DNA of 64,000 bases from Aliidiomarina soli (GCF_003986975.1 NZ_PIPO01000007.1:1-64000); one strand, 5' to 3'; numbered from the stretch's first letter, positions 1 through 7,690 are shown. A program made the numbers and translations. Notes: generated by a model not told the origin, from the letters alone.

Positions 1-99
1 GGTATCTTCGAATACATCGAGATCTTTTATAACCGCAAACGACGACACTCTGCTCTCGGCAATATCAGTCCAGCAGAGTTTGAGCGCAAATGCGCATAA
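1..99 (+). CDS. IS3-family transposase OrfB, C-terminal fragment
   Basis: Frame 1 encodes the last 32 residues of a transposase and stops at TAA 97-99. The stretch [11 protein letters not shown] followed by SPAEFE is the typical C-terminal signature of IS3-family DDE transposases (OrfB, rve-type core). The catalytic residues lie upstream of the window, so it cannot be told whether the element is intact. The stop lies just inside the terminal inverted repeat, as usual for these elements. Confidence 0.85.
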   Translation, partial: GIFEYIEIFYNRKRRHSALGNISPAEFERKCA

Positions 100-127
100 C
101 AGTGTCTACTTTTTGTGGGTAGGACCA
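1..127 (+). mobile_element. Right end of an IS3-family insertion sequence (partial)
   Basis: The window opens inside an insertion sequence. It shows the last codons of an OrfB-type transposase, followed at about 99-127 by a terminal inverted repeat that ends in GTGGGTAGGACCA. Read from outside, this end begins TGGTCCTACCCAC and continues to GTAGACACTG, the style of IS3-group termini. The left end and any target duplication are outside the window, so the exact right boundary (about 127) is inferred from the repeat. The element sits directly against the first visible integron cassette. Confidence 0.75.
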
Positions 128-158
128 CTCCACACGGTTACATTAAGCATCTAGGAAC

Positions 159-1004
159 ATGGAAAAAACAATTCAACAAATAACCAAAGCAGCTGAAGTG
201 AAAGAATCTCACGCAGGTCATACTAAAATAATTAAAGAAGTCTACGAAGAACTTGAAGATATTTACTCAAAATTAGATATTGAAGAGGGTGAAGGGATAA
301 AGTATCGAATTCAAAGAAGCCAAATTAGAGTTATTCTTGATGCTTTAACTAAAATGGTATCTTCTGTAATTACACTACTGGATTCAAAGCTGTATGAAGG
401 TGTAGATCCGCTTGCTAGAGTTGTAATGGAGCACGCGGTAAATGTAATGTATATAGCTGAAAGTAAAGAAAATGAGCGACCAAAGCAACTAATTAAGCAT
501 TATATTGAGACAACTATAGATAAATCTGAGAACTGGCATAACTCTGCAAGAAGTAGAGGAGATACGGTAGCTAGTGAAATATCTCTAAAAAAGTTAAACC
601 TTCTTGAAGAGCTAAAAAAAGGTCATTCAGGACTATATGAACGCGCTGTTGGTAAATGGCCTAATCCATTTAGAAGATTTGAAGCTTTAGGCCTAGAAGA
701 TGAGTATGCGACCCTATACTCAATGAGCTCTGACTCCATACACAGTCTTTCAGAAGATGTATATAACTTTTGTACTATAGAAAACTATCCTGATGAGTTG
801 AAACCACATGTATTTAGAAACTTTAAGGCTTTGAATCTTTCTATGTCAGTGTACCTAGGGATGAAATCTGTGGCTTTCTATGCTTTAGCACTTGATAAAG
901 TCATTACGTTATTAAAAGGTAAGTATGATGTTTTTCAAATACTAACAAAGCTAAATGAAGTAGCTTTAGAGCACGAAGGTGAAAATCTTGAAAGGTGGAG
1001 CTAA
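159..1004 (+). CDS. DUF5677-like protein (cassette 1)
   Basis: This 281-residue protein is acidic and largely helical, with no signal peptide or clear membrane segment. Around residues 85-105 it carries LARVVMEHAVNVMYIAES, which resembles the conserved arginine/glutamate helix of DUF5677 proteins, a family of unknown function common in mobile and defence-associated DNA. The family call is by eye. The start is ATG 159, with a weak TAGGA a few bases upstream. The gene is more AT-rich than its neighbours. It is the first cassette after the IS end, and its stop overlaps attC 1. A distant relative is encoded by cassette 17. Function is unknown. Confidence 0.75.
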   Translation: MEKTIQQITKAAEVKESHAGHTKIIKEVYEELEDIYSKLDIEEGEGIKYRIQRSQIRVILDALTKMVSSVITLLDSKLYEGVDPLARVVMEHAVNVMYIAESKENERPKQLIKHYIETTIDKSENWHNSARSRGDTVASEISLKKLNLLEELKKGHSGLYERAVGKWPNPFRRFEALGLEDEYATLYSMSSDSIHSLSEDVYNFCTIENYPDELKPHVFRNFKALNLSMSVYLGMKSVAFYALALDKVITLLKGKYDVFQILTKLNEVALEHEGENLERWS

Positions 1005-1117
1005 CAAGCCGCTGTAGTCGTTCGCTAACGCTCACTGGGACAAAAATACGCAGGCTTCCAGTCGCTCCGCTCCTAGTGTTAGCCTGCGTATTTTAGCCCC
1101 TAAGCGGGGCGTTATGT
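999..1117 (+). other. attC site 1
   Basis: Core AGCTAAC at 999-1005 overlaps the stop of the preceding gene; the closing core is GTTATGT at 1111-1117. At 119 bp it is long for this array. It contains a perfect 14-base inverted repeat, AAAATACGCAGGCT (1043-1056) against 1081-1094. Confidence 0.88.
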
Positions 1118-1184
1118 TTCTGTGCTCTACCACCAACCACCTTCCTCCCCAAACGACAACTTGAAACTGTAGGAGAGAATTTCT

Positions 1185-1838
1185 TTGTCACTTAGAAAGC
1201 TAGGAATAAAGAAAACATTTATTATCTTCGGGATAATTTTGTTTATACCGCTGGCGATTTACACTTATCAATTCGGCCTAGGGATTTGGCCCACCCATGA
1301 TGACTGGGCAAAGATGGGGAGCGCACTGGGAGGGATATATGCCCCGATACTCTCGGCACTAACTTTGTACATGATATACCGGCAGCTAAGATTGCAAGCA
1401 GTAATACACGTCGATCAAATGGATTGGCAGAGGTTTCAAACATCACGCCAGCATGGATTGTACTTGTGTGAAAAGCTCAAGGAATTAATCAAAATCCCGC
1501 TAAGCCAAAATAACTTCATGTATACCTTAGAGCAGACTGGGGTTTATGAGGAGCTATCCAAAGACAAATATCTTGAGCTTGTAGGTAGAGACGAAACATC
1601 AATGCTGATTCATCAGCTGATTGTGCTCTTGCGAAAACTTAGATTTTGCGAAACTGGCAAAGAAATTAGATATCACCTGAAGGGGCTGGCACTTGCATCG
1701 GTAGGCGCAGAAAATCTAAATGGATTTGAGGTGCGAATGTGTAGGTGGCACGATATTGCGTATGAGGGCTTCAGTAAAGATCTTTGCGTATTTACGGATC
1801 AGTCAGACTTGGACTTTCTTGCACAATTTAAAACATAA
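1185..1838 (+). CDS. Two-helix membrane protein, possibly putAbiC-like (cassette 2)
   Basis: The protein has 217 residues. Two hydrophobic segments (about 10-30 and 45-62) flank a short loop, and a cytoplasmic helical domain of about 150 residues follows. The second segment, with WAKMGSALGGIYAPILSALT and then YRQLRLQ, resembles the WGxFGDxxGGxLNPxLSxL region of proteins called putative phage abortive infection (putAbiC, Pfam PF16872). That family assignment is a visual resemblance only. The start is TTG 1185, chosen because AGGAGAG lies 8 bases upstream at 1171-1177; no ATG in the frame is equally well placed. The stop overlaps attC 2. If the family is right, it would be a membrane-anchored antiphage protein. 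Confidence 0.6.
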   Translation: MSLRKLGIKKTFIIFGIILFIPLAIYTYQFGLGIWPTHDDWAKMGSALGGIYAPILSALTLYMIYRQLRLQAVIHVDQMDWQRFQTSRQHGLYLCEKLKELIKIPLSQNNFMYTLEQTGVYEELSKDKYLELVGRDETSMLIHQLIVLLRKLRFCETGKEIRYHLKGLALASVGAENLNGFEVRMCRWHDIAYEGFSKDLCVFTDQSDLDFLAQFKT

Positions 1839-1908
1839 CAAGTGGTTCAAATCGTTCGCTGCGCTCACTGGGACGGGCTAAAGCCCGCCCTTTAACCAAA
1901 CGTTATAC
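1833..1908 (+). other. attC site 2
   Basis: Cores ACATAAC (1833-1839, overlapping the stop) and GTTATAC (1902-1908); 76 bp. A small GGGC/GCCC hairpin sits in the middle. Confidence 0.88.
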
Positions 1909-1926
1909 GTTTCAGGAGATTCGTCG

Positions 1927-2535
1927 ATGAGCAGCATTGGAATTCTCGCCTACGGATCTTTGATCGAGGAGCCAGGCAAGGAGATTGAGCCGATCATTCT
2001 TGAGCGACGACAACGCATCGAAACGCCATTTTCCATCGAGTTCGCCCGTTCGAGTTCCACGCGCGATGGCGCACCTACCGTCGTGCCCGTTGAAAGCGGC
2101 GGTTGCCCCGTCTATGCCACTATTTTTGTCTTGGAGGCAGGCGTCAGCCTGGATAAGGCTGAGGATTTATTGTGGCGACGAGAGACGAGGAATGAGTGTT
2201 CTGATAAGCACTACTCCCCGCCGACCACGCCAAGTCCGAACAGAATGGTAGTGAAGACACTTCGGGATTTCGAAGGAATCGATGTTGTGCTCTACACGAA
2301 GCTTGGCGTGAACATCTCTGATATCAACGCCGAGAAGCTAGCTGATCTTGCTATTGAAAGCGCCAAGTCCGAAGCGGGGAGGAATAGAAAGGACGGTATC
2401 AGCTATCTCATTTCGGTAAAACGACAAGGAATCTCAACGCCGCTGATGTCGGGCTACGAAAAGGAAATTATGCGGAAGACCGGCGCTTCAGGACTAGACG
2501 ATGCGCTGTCACGGTGTCGCGATGGAACCGTATAA
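1927..2535 (+). CDS. Gamma-glutamylcyclotransferase-like protein (cassette 3)
   Basis: This 202-residue soluble protein starts with ILAYGSLI at residues 5-12, the substrate-cavity YGSL motif of the gamma-glutamylcyclotransferase (GGCT/AIG2) fold. A basic-acidic RRET segment lies near residue 89. Members of this fold cyclise gamma-glutamyl amines or amino acids to 5-oxoproline, but many relatives have no known substrate and the catalytic glutamate cannot be fixed by eye. The start is ATG 1927, with CAGGAGA about 9 bases upstream. Base composition is clearly more GC-rich than cassettes 1 and 2, as expected for cassettes of different origin. The stop overlaps attC 3. Confidence 0.75.
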   Translation: MSSIGILAYGSLIEEPGKEIEPIILERRQRIETPFSIEFARSSSTRDGAPTVVPVESGGCPVYATIFVLEAGVSLDKAEDLLWRRETRNECSDKHYSPPTTPSPNRMVVKTLRDFEGIDVVLYTKLGVNISDINAEKLADLAIESAKSEAGRNRKDGISYLISVKRQGISTPLMSGYEKEIMRKTGASGLDDALSRCRDGTV

Positions 2536-2601
2536 CCAGTCGCTCCAGCCGACCGCTCGCCCGCCGCGCGGTTTCGCGTCGGCTGAGCTTTATCGTTAGG
2601 T
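2530..2601 (+). other. attC site 3
   Basis: Cores GTATAAC (2530-2536) and GTTAGGT (2595-2601); 72 bp. CAGCCGAC and GTCGGCTG form the main internal stem. Confidence 0.88.
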
Positions 2602-2607
2602 GTCTAT

Positions 2608-3201
2608 ATGGATTCAAATTTATTTCCGATAACAGTGATCGCTGCAATCTCTCTTTTTCTGATAAAAGAAATGGTCGAGTTGTATCGCAGAATTATGGCT
2701 GACAAGCGAAAGTCATCTGCTATAAAAAGACTATTATCCAGTGAAATAGAAAAAAACAACTGGGTTATAAAGTCCTTGCGGCGACACCTAAGAAGCGTCC
2801 AGGATGGGTGGCATGAAAGTGAATTCGTAGTCGTTAGCACACATCAAAGCGGGTATCGTATTGAAGAAAAGAGAAATGACGGCGGCAGCGGATATTCACC
2901 TCTTTTTCAAGTTTCTACCACAGTATTTGATAAAGTGGTATTTGAGCTTCCGGTATTAGATGAGGCTTTATTCAAACTAGCTGAAAATGCTTACGAAAGT
3001 TTGGCTGAAGTTAAGCATGTCAGTAACAGTTTGGTTGAGCATATTACTAATAAAGATGATCATATAGCTCATGATTTTATGGCTGGTTTTTGCGAGTATG
3101 CACTTGAAGAAATTGATGAAGCATATGAGCATCTATCGATTTTGTATAAGAAATGCACAGGGAAAGAGTTGAAATCTCATAAATTGAGATCATACACCTA
3201 A
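2608..3201 (+). CDS. Single-helix membrane-anchored protein of unknown function (cassette 4)
   Basis: The protein has 197 residues: one N-terminal membrane helix (about 5-22), then a basic stretch and a soluble helical domain with no recognised motif. The start is ATG 2608, six bases after the attC core, with no good ribosome-binding site; translation may depend on initiation very near the 5' end of the cassette. The gene is AT-rich. It fits the recurrent plan in this array of a short N-terminal anchor with a cytoplasmic domain (cassettes 2, 5, 8 and 11). I do not recognise a family. Confidence 0.75.
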   Translation: MDSNLFPITVIAAISLFLIKEMVELYRRIMADKRKSSAIKRLLSSEIEKNNWVIKSLRRHLRSVQDGWHESEFVVVSTHQSGYRIEEKRNDGGSGYSPLFQVSTTVFDKVVFELPVLDEALFKLAENAYESLAEVKHVSNSLVEHITNKDDHIAHDFMAGFCEYALEEIDEAYEHLSILYKKCTGKELKSHKLRSYT

Positions 3202-3267
3202 CAATCGCAGTCACTGGGACAAAATTTCCACTGCGCTACAATTTTGCCCGTGCTGCGGGCGTTATGT
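3196..3267 (+). other. attC site 4
   Basis: Cores ACCTAAC (3196-3202) and GTTATGT (3261-3267); 72 bp. Arms CGCAGTCAC and GTGCTGCG pair, and an inner stem is formed by AAAATT/AATTTT. Confidence 0.9.
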
Positions 3268-3286
3268 TTCCGAGGGAGGTGTCTAG

Positions 3287-3694
3287 TTGGACGTAAGTTT
3301 GATTGTTGCACTCATTGGCATCATGGCTGGCGCTGCAGGTTACTGGATAGCTATGTTCTGGATGCAACCCATCCTTCGTTATCGTTCAATTCGAAACAGG
3401 GTACATTCGGATTTCATTTACTACGCTCAGGTTGTTAATGCAGATGGCCTAAATGAAGACATGCAAAAGATGTATCGAGAACGTATCCTCGCAAATAGAA
3501 AGGCGTCGACCGAGCTATCTGCCGCATATCTAGAGTTACCATCTTGGTATACATGGTGGTTGGAGCATCACAAGTTTGATCCCGCTAAGGCAGCGCAACA
3601 TCTTATCGGCTATTCCAATACGCGAGAATACGATCAAGCTCATAAAGTTCAGGCCGCAATAAGGAGGCTTCTTGGGTTGCCACCAGAAACATAA
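3287..3694 (+). CDS. Small membrane-anchored protein of unknown function (cassette 5)
   Basis: The protein has 135 residues. One or two closely spaced hydrophobic segments occupy residues 4-27, followed by PILRYRSIRNRV and a charged helical domain rich in Arg, Lys, Tyr and Trp. The start is TTG 3287, chosen because GGGAGGTG lies at 3274-3281 at good spacing; no in-frame ATG precedes the membrane segment. Small single-anchor proteins with this layout are widespread, but I know no function for them. The stop overlaps attC 5. Confidence 0.72.
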   Translation: MDVSLIVALIGIMAGAAGYWIAMFWMQPILRYRSIRNRVHSDFIYYAQVVNADGLNEDMQKMYRERILANRKASTELSAAYLELPSWYTWWLEHHKFDPAKAAQHLIGYSNTREYDQAHKVQAAIRRLLGLPPET

Positions 3695-3772
3695 CAAGGC
3701 GCTGTTGTCGCCGCTATCGCGGCTGGGACGGCTTACGCTTCGCTCCAGCCACCCCAAAGCTTGTCGTTAGGT
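3689..3772 (+). other. attC site 5 (84-bp class)
   Basis: Cores ACATAAC (3689-3695) and GTTAGGT (3766-3772). GGCTGG and CCAGCC form an internal stem. One of six sites of exactly 84 bp. Confidence 0.9.
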
Positions 3773-3776
3773 GCTT

Positions 3777-4094
3777 ATGCAAACTTTCTACAAAGTACGA
3801 CTTATGTTCGAGTGGGGTGGTGGCTCCATCTGGTGTGGTAATGATGCTGCACTCCAAAGATTTGATGTTGGACCTATCGAAGAAAAGCTATCGCTGTCAG
3901 AGGTCACGCTTCAAGAACTCGACACATTATCTACCTGGCACGATAAAGCACTTAATTGGGAATACCCGCCTGACCCAAGTCCTTGGAGTCAGGCGGAATT
4001 CAAGGAGTTTGAGGCGGCCGCACTGGCCATGCGGACAAAACTGCAAGCAGAGCTCGGGGCGAGTTTTGAGGTGATTTATGAGCCAATTCCGTGA
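3777..4094 (+). CDS. Small soluble protein with WGGG motif, unknown function (cassette 6)
   Basis: This 105-residue protein carries FEWGGGSIWCGNDAA near residues 12-26 and YPPDPSPW near residue 66. I recall this combination in a family of about 100-residue uncharacterised bacterial proteins that is not restricted to integrons. There is no signal or membrane segment. The frame is open from GTG 3771, which overlaps the attC 5 core; ATG 3777 is preferred because it lies wholly inside the cassette. No clear ribosome-binding site is present. The coding region ends only six bases before attC 6. Confidence 0.75.
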   Translation: MQTFYKVRLMFEWGGGSIWCGNDAALQRFDVGPIEEKLSLSEVTLQELDTLSTWHDKALNWEYPPDPSPWSQAEFKEFEAAALAMRTKLQAELGASFEVIYEPIP

Positions 4095-4100
4095 ATCAGC

Positions 4101-4184
4101 ACCTAACAATCGCAGGCACAGCGACGGTTCTTTCGTTGCGGCTTCGCCTTCACTAAAAAACCGCGCGTGCTGCGGGCGTTAGGC
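4101..4184 (+). other. attC site 6 (84-bp class)
   Basis: Cores ACCTAAC (4101-4107) and GTTAGGC (4178-4184). Central sequence GCGGCTTCGCCTTCA and arm CGCGCGTGCTG are shared with sites 8, 10, 17 and 21. Confidence 0.93.
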
Positions 4185-4227
4185 GTTTTGAAAACCGTAT
4201 ACTCTACACCTGAAGGGGTTTTATCTA

Positions 4228-4536
4228 ATGGCAATTTATGAGTTCAAAGTTGAAGAAGTAAATCGTGATGGTTACATAGCTTGGGATGCGATTGAGGAAT
4301 CCACGGGAAATCGTATCGCCTTAAATACATCAGGAAAGCACAGCACTGGCTCTTACCCTGAAATTGGGAAGTACCTCGAGGATACATACGGTATCAACGT
4401 TGAACTGGAATATCAGGAAGATACCGCTGACGTATTTGACCAAGGAAAACAAGAATGGCGATTTGTCCGCGGAACTGATGAGATTGTAGTGAAAGATATT
4501 CTGCGTACAGTTTTTAGAATCGCTTGGGAGCGCTAA
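4228..4536 (+). CDS. Small acidic protein of unknown function (cassette 7)
   Basis: The protein has 102 residues, is acidic and looks globular, with alternating beta-type segments (YEFKVEEVNRDGYIAWDAI) and no membrane or signal segment. The start is ATG 4228, with AAGGGG upstream at 4213-4218. I do not recognise a family. A non-coding stretch of about 43 bases separates attC 6 from the start and could hold a weak promoter, but no convincing -35/-10 pair was seen. Confidence 0.75.
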   Translation: MAIYEFKVEEVNRDGYIAWDAIEESTGNRIALNTSGKHSTGSYPEIGKYLEDTYGINVELEYQEDTADVFDQGKQEWRFVRGTDEIVVKDILRTVFRIAWER

Positions 4537-4537
4537 A

Positions 4538-4615
4538 GCCTAACCAAGCCATTAAGTTCGCGCACTTCGTGCGCCGGACCTCGTTTCACTCGGCCGCTTA
4601 TGGCCCGCGTTAGGC
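4538..4615 (+). other. attC site 7
   Basis: Cores GCCTAAC (4538-4544) and GTTAGGC (4609-4615), a perfect inverted pair; 78 bp. An inner hairpin GCGCAC-TTC-GTGCGC lies at 4560-4574. Confidence 0.93.
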
Positions 4616-4635
4616 TCTATAAGCATGGAGAAGCA

Positions 4636-5361
4636 TTGATCACTGCGAGGCTATTGGTCGACAGAAGAGAGCGCAGGCTTCTAATTGTTGCCACAGGAGC
4701 TTTTCTTCTGTTGTGTTTAATCGAGGCAAGACTTCCTCTGCCAGTGAATTTATCGGGAACGGTTCTTGAACCACTTCTCTTAAGCGGTGCTGCACGCACC
4801 ATAAGTGCCGGGGTTCTGGTTAGCCTTGTAGCGGCGTATGTCTTCTATCTTCTGATTGACTACTTCCCACGGTCAGCCAAGGAAGCCAAGTCGATTTTTG
4901 TACTCAATTCGTTGCTTGCAGCTGTGCTAGATTCTTATGATCGATGTCGTGTTTTCGGACACGAAACGGCTCTACCTCATGTTAAGAGGCATGTTCTAGA
5001 GGATGATTGGCTGGAGCAGGTGATCGTCGACATAAAGGATCGAAGAGCCAAATTTCTGCCGCTGAAGTTGGCCATGCAGACTGCGCACACTCGCCTAGAT
5101 GACTTCAGGAATGCCTTGGTGTTGGCAGTCAATCTATCGCCAGAGCATGCGCTTCAATGGTTGGTCATCATAGATAAAGTAAGGCTCTTTGCCGAGAGCT
5201 ACGGGGAGCAGCCAGAGGTGCCGGAGGATAAGGTACATCTGGCAGACAATGAGTCAGACGAAAACCCCCTCCGGTTGTACAAAGGAGATCTGAGGTTTCG
5301 TTTTATGGAACTTGTTGAAGAGTCTCAAAAATGGCTGCAACAGAATGACTCTAAAGCCTAA
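4636..5361 (+). CDS. Two-helix membrane protein of unknown function (cassette 8)
   Basis: The predicted protein has 241 residues with two membrane helices (about 14-31 and 56-77) and a cytoplasmic C-terminal domain of about 160 residues that is helical and acidic near its end. The frame is open back to 4600, but that ATG lies inside attC 7. TTG 4636 is chosen because GGAG sits at 4627-4630, five bases upstream, and because it leaves the recombination core untouched. The only nearby ATG (4625) is out of frame. The stop overlaps attC 8. I do not recognise the family. Confidence 0.68.
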   Translation: MITARLLVDRRERRLLIVATGAFLLLCLIEARLPLPVNLSGTVLEPLLLSGAARTISAGVLVSLVAAYVFYLLIDYFPRSAKEAKSIFVLNSLLAAVLDSYDRCRVFGHETALPHVKRHVLEDDWLEQVIVDIKDRRAKFLPLKLAMQTAHTRLDDFRNALVLAVNLSPEHALQWLVIIDKVRLFAESYGEQPEVPEDKVHLADNESDENPLRLYKGDLRFRFMELVEESQKWLQQNDSKA

Positions 5362-5439
5362 CAAGAACAGTCACGGCGACGGCTTCTCCATTGCGACTTC
5401 GCTTCCATTACGCAGTCGCGCGTGCTGTTGGCGTTATGT
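5356..5439 (+). other. attC site 8 (84-bp class)
   Basis: Cores GCCTAAC (5356-5362) and GTTATGT (5433-5439). Internal CACGGCGACGG and CGCGCGTGCTG are shared with sites 10, 17 and 21. Confidence 0.93.
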
Positions 5440-5452
5440 GTAAGTAGAGAGT

Positions 5453-5713
5453 ATGGAATTCAAAACAAATACAGAGCTATTTAAAGCCATTGAGAGCCTG
5501 CAGGAAGATCTGGCATCGTCCGGTCAAGCAGACGCGAGCGCTTTAATGTTGAAGGGTATATCGGGCTTAAATGGTCTCACAGATGGTTGGGCTTATTTAC
5601 TTGAGCATTTGCATTCAGCTAAGCAAGAATATGGCGCCAGCTTTTCTCCGCAGCAAAGTCTGGCGCTTTCTAAAATCAAAAGCACGGTACATAAGATTGT
5701 ATACCGTGCGTAA
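5453..5713 (+). CDS. Small helical protein of unknown function (cassette 9)
   Basis: The protein has 86 residues and is predicted helical and soluble, with FKAIESLQEDLASSGQ near the N-terminus and a basic C-terminal end. ATG 5453 is the only reasonable start; the purine-rich AGAGAG just upstream could serve as a weak binding site. Size and leucine/alanine spacing suggest a small helical bundle, which would fit an immunity, antitoxin or adaptor protein, but that is a guess. No family recognised. Confidence 0.72.
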   Translation: MEFKTNTELFKAIESLQEDLASSGQADASALMLKGISGLNGLTDGWAYLLEHLHSAKQEYGASFSPQQSLALSKIKSTVHKIVYRA

Positions 5714-5716
5714 AAC

Positions 5717-5795
5717 ACATAACCAAGCGCAAGCACTACACAGCCTTCGGCTGTCGGACGCTCGCAAGCTCGCGCCGGTGTGCGCGGCGTTAGGC
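5717..5795 (+). other. attC site 9
   Basis: Cores ACATAAC (5717-5723) and GTTAGGC (5789-5795); 79 bp. ACAGCC-TTC-GGCTGT forms a small internal hairpin. Confidence 0.9.
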
Positions 5796-5805
5796 AGGAG
5801 TTGAC

Positions 5806-6726
5806 GTGATCAAACCTCGCGATGAAAAGGAAGTGACTGACGACTGTGTCGTGCATGCTCACCCTGTTCCACCAGAAGAGCTCGCTAGATATAGCGTCGA
5901 CCGAGATCCTTATTCTGAGGCCGATATAGCAAGCTATGTTGAGGGCCAGGCGCGTGATGAAGAAGTTCAACACGTTGAGCGAATAAAAACAGAGGTTGTG
6001 CTAGGTGATACATACGAAATGTGGGGTGTAACCACCGATAGTGACCGTTGGTGGGTCATAACGAATCTCACCAACCTTTATTCCCAAAAGCATTTTCCAA
6101 GCCTTGATTACACTCTGTCTTTTCATATTGGGCTTATGATGCGTCTGAGAAGCCGATCGGATAATGTCGACGCAGGCGAGCCCAGTCCATTCGATGAAGT
6201 GATTCGCCGCGAAGAGCAGGCTTCCCACAGGCATGAAACTGCTGTTGAGGCTGAGGATTACCAAACAGTCGGAATGTTGCTAAGGGAAGCACTAATTTCG
6301 TTGATTGGTGCGCTAAGGCGTAGAACTGAGATACCAGAGGAAATAGAGCGGCCGCAAGATGCCAATTTTATTGACTGGTCAAACGTTCTGATGAACCAGT
6401 TGTGCCCTGGGAGTAGCAATAAGAATCTAAGGCAACATTTGAAGAGTGTCGCGAAAGAATCGTGGCAGCTGGTGAACTGGCTCACGCACTCTAGAAATGC
6501 CAATAAGACAGCCTCTTCTATAGCAATTCATTCTTGCCAAACGGTGATTGGCCATTTCATCCAGATTTTGGAAAGGAGCCGGATTGATAAGAACGAGGAG
6601 TGCCCGGTTTGTAAATCACGGAACATTAGAACCCATTTCGATATTTCCATCGGTGACGATGGTGAATACTTCTCGAGTTGTGGGGTGTGTGACTGGACTG
6701 ACTACCCAGACGTAGCGGGAGAATGA
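5806..6726 (+). CDS. Unknown protein with C-terminal zinc ribbon (cassette 10)
   Basis: The protein has 306 residues. The last 45 residues hold two Cys pairs, CPVCKSRN and CGVCDW, spaced like a treble-clef or zinc-ribbon fold. The middle (about 150-260) is a helical domain with LLREALISLIGALRRR and a TNWLTHSR-like stretch (VNWLTHSRNANK), which could be a HEPN-like helical bundle; that is speculative. The N-terminal 100 residues are acidic with no recognised motif. The start is GTG 5806, with AGGAG at 5795-5799. The gene ends about 20 bases before attC 10. A zinc ribbon fused to a helical domain is compatible with a nucleic-acid-acting role, which remains unproven. Confidence 0.68.
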   Translation: MIKPRDEKEVTDDCVVHAHPVPPEELARYSVDRDPYSEADIASYVEGQARDEEVQHVERIKTEVVLGDTYEMWGVTTDSDRWWVITNLTNLYSQKHFPSLDYTLSFHIGLMMRLRSRSDNVDAGEPSPFDEVIRREEQASHRHETAVEAEDYQTVGMLLREALISLIGALRRRTEIPEEIERPQDANFIDWSNVLMNQLCPGSSNKNLRQHLKSVAKESWQLVNWLTHSRNANKTASSIAIHSCQTVIGHFIQILERSRIDKNEECPVCKSRNIRTHFDISIGDDGEYFSSCGVCDWTDYPDVAGE

Positions 6727-6745
6727 GCTGCAGCGACGAATTTAT

Positions 6746-6829
6746 GCCTACCAGGCCAGTCACGGCGACGGCTACTGCATTGCGGCTTCGCCTCCATTCC
6801 GTAACCGCGCGTGCTGAGCGGCGTTAGGC
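6746..6829 (+). other. attC site 10 (84-bp class)
   Basis: The first core is degenerate, GCCTACC (6746-6752) in place of GCCTAAC; the second is GTTAGGC (6823-6829). The body clearly belongs to the same 84-bp family as sites 8, 17 and 21, so the core appears to have mutated after insertion. Confidence 0.9.
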
Positions 6830-6853
6830 TTAAGACAATATCGGAGATGTACT

Positions 6854-7615
6854 TTGAGTTTAGGGAAACAAGAAGGCATTAATGCCCAAGCTATTACAAA
6901 GCCCATACAGCTTTTGGCTGCATGGCTGGTCGGGCTGATCTTCGTAAACGGTACTTTTTTGATAACTGCTCAAGCCTTTAATTCAACAGAATGGCTCGCT
7001 GCGATATTAGTAATAGCATCAATTGTTAATGTTCCTTTATTCTTAGCTGCATTATTTTTACTGCAAACTAAGTTCAGGCCAGAGATACAGGAAGATCATT
7101 ATTACAGTCAGTATATTAAGGATAAGCTCGGTCGTAATGTTACGGATAAATTGAAGAGCCCTGAGATAGTACATTTTACTGAAGCCACAGAAGATAACGT
7201 TGATGATGACTCTATCTGGTCGAAAGTAAAAATCATGTTCAACCCACACTTAAAACTGTCCGATGAAGTTCGCGCTAACCTTGAGAAAAGCGGCATCCCT
7301 ATCACGGAAGAGTTTGGTGGCAAGCACTGGATTCCTGAATTTGTGGTATCCATAGGTAGATATCTTACCTACGAACAAATATCAACGATTTTAGAAAGCA
7401 TTAAAAATCTACCTGAAGTTCGGATATCTTTTTCGGATGATGATGATGAGATATATCAATGGGATCGCACAGTACTGATAGGGTCATATTACTATGATGT
7501 AGATGAGAAATCGTATCCTATATCGAAGGCAATGGAATTATTGGAAGCATCGGGTGGTAATGTGAATGCGTTTTATCAAGAGCTTTTTGATCGTCAGCGT
7601 GATGAAGATGCCTAA
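6854..7615 (+). CDS. Two-helix membrane protein of unknown function (cassette 11)
   Basis: The protein has 253 residues with two N-terminal membrane helices (about 20-41 and 48-71) and a soluble domain of about 180 residues. The soluble part has an acidic run (SFSDDDDE) and beta-alpha character. The start is TTG 6854, with CGGAGA about 8 bases upstream; there is no in-frame ATG before the first helix. The C-terminal domain looks like a sensor or effector carried at the inner membrane, but no family was recognised. The stop TAA lies inside the core of attC 11. Confidence 0.72.
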   Translation: MSLGKQEGINAQAITKPIQLLAAWLVGLIFVNGTFLITAQAFNSTEWLAAILVIASIVNVPLFLAALFLLQTKFRPEIQEDHYYSQYIKDKLGRNVTDKLKSPEIVHFTEATEDNVDDDSIWSKVKIMFNPHLKLSDEVRANLEKSGIPITEEFGGKHWIPEFVVSIGRYLTYEQISTILESIKNLPEVRISFSDDDDEIYQWDRTVLIGSYYYDVDEKSYPISKAMELLEASGGNVNAFYQELFDRQRDEDA

Positions 7616-7681
7616 CAATCGCAAGCACGCGGAACAAATTTCCGCTTCGCCTCAATTTGTCCGGTGTTGCGGGCGTTATAA
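7610..7681 (+). other. attC site 11
   Basis: Cores GCCTAAC (7610-7616) and GTTATAA (7675-7681); 72 bp. Arms CGCAAGCAC/GTGTTGCG and an inner GGAACAAATT/AATTTGTCC stem make this a clear example. Confidence 0.92.
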
Positions 7682-7690
7682 GGTAGAGCA

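Noticed and set aside
2514-2702. A + strand open frame of about 60 codons across attC 3.
   Set aside because: It covers the recombination site and the start of the next gene in another frame; it has no ribosome-binding site.
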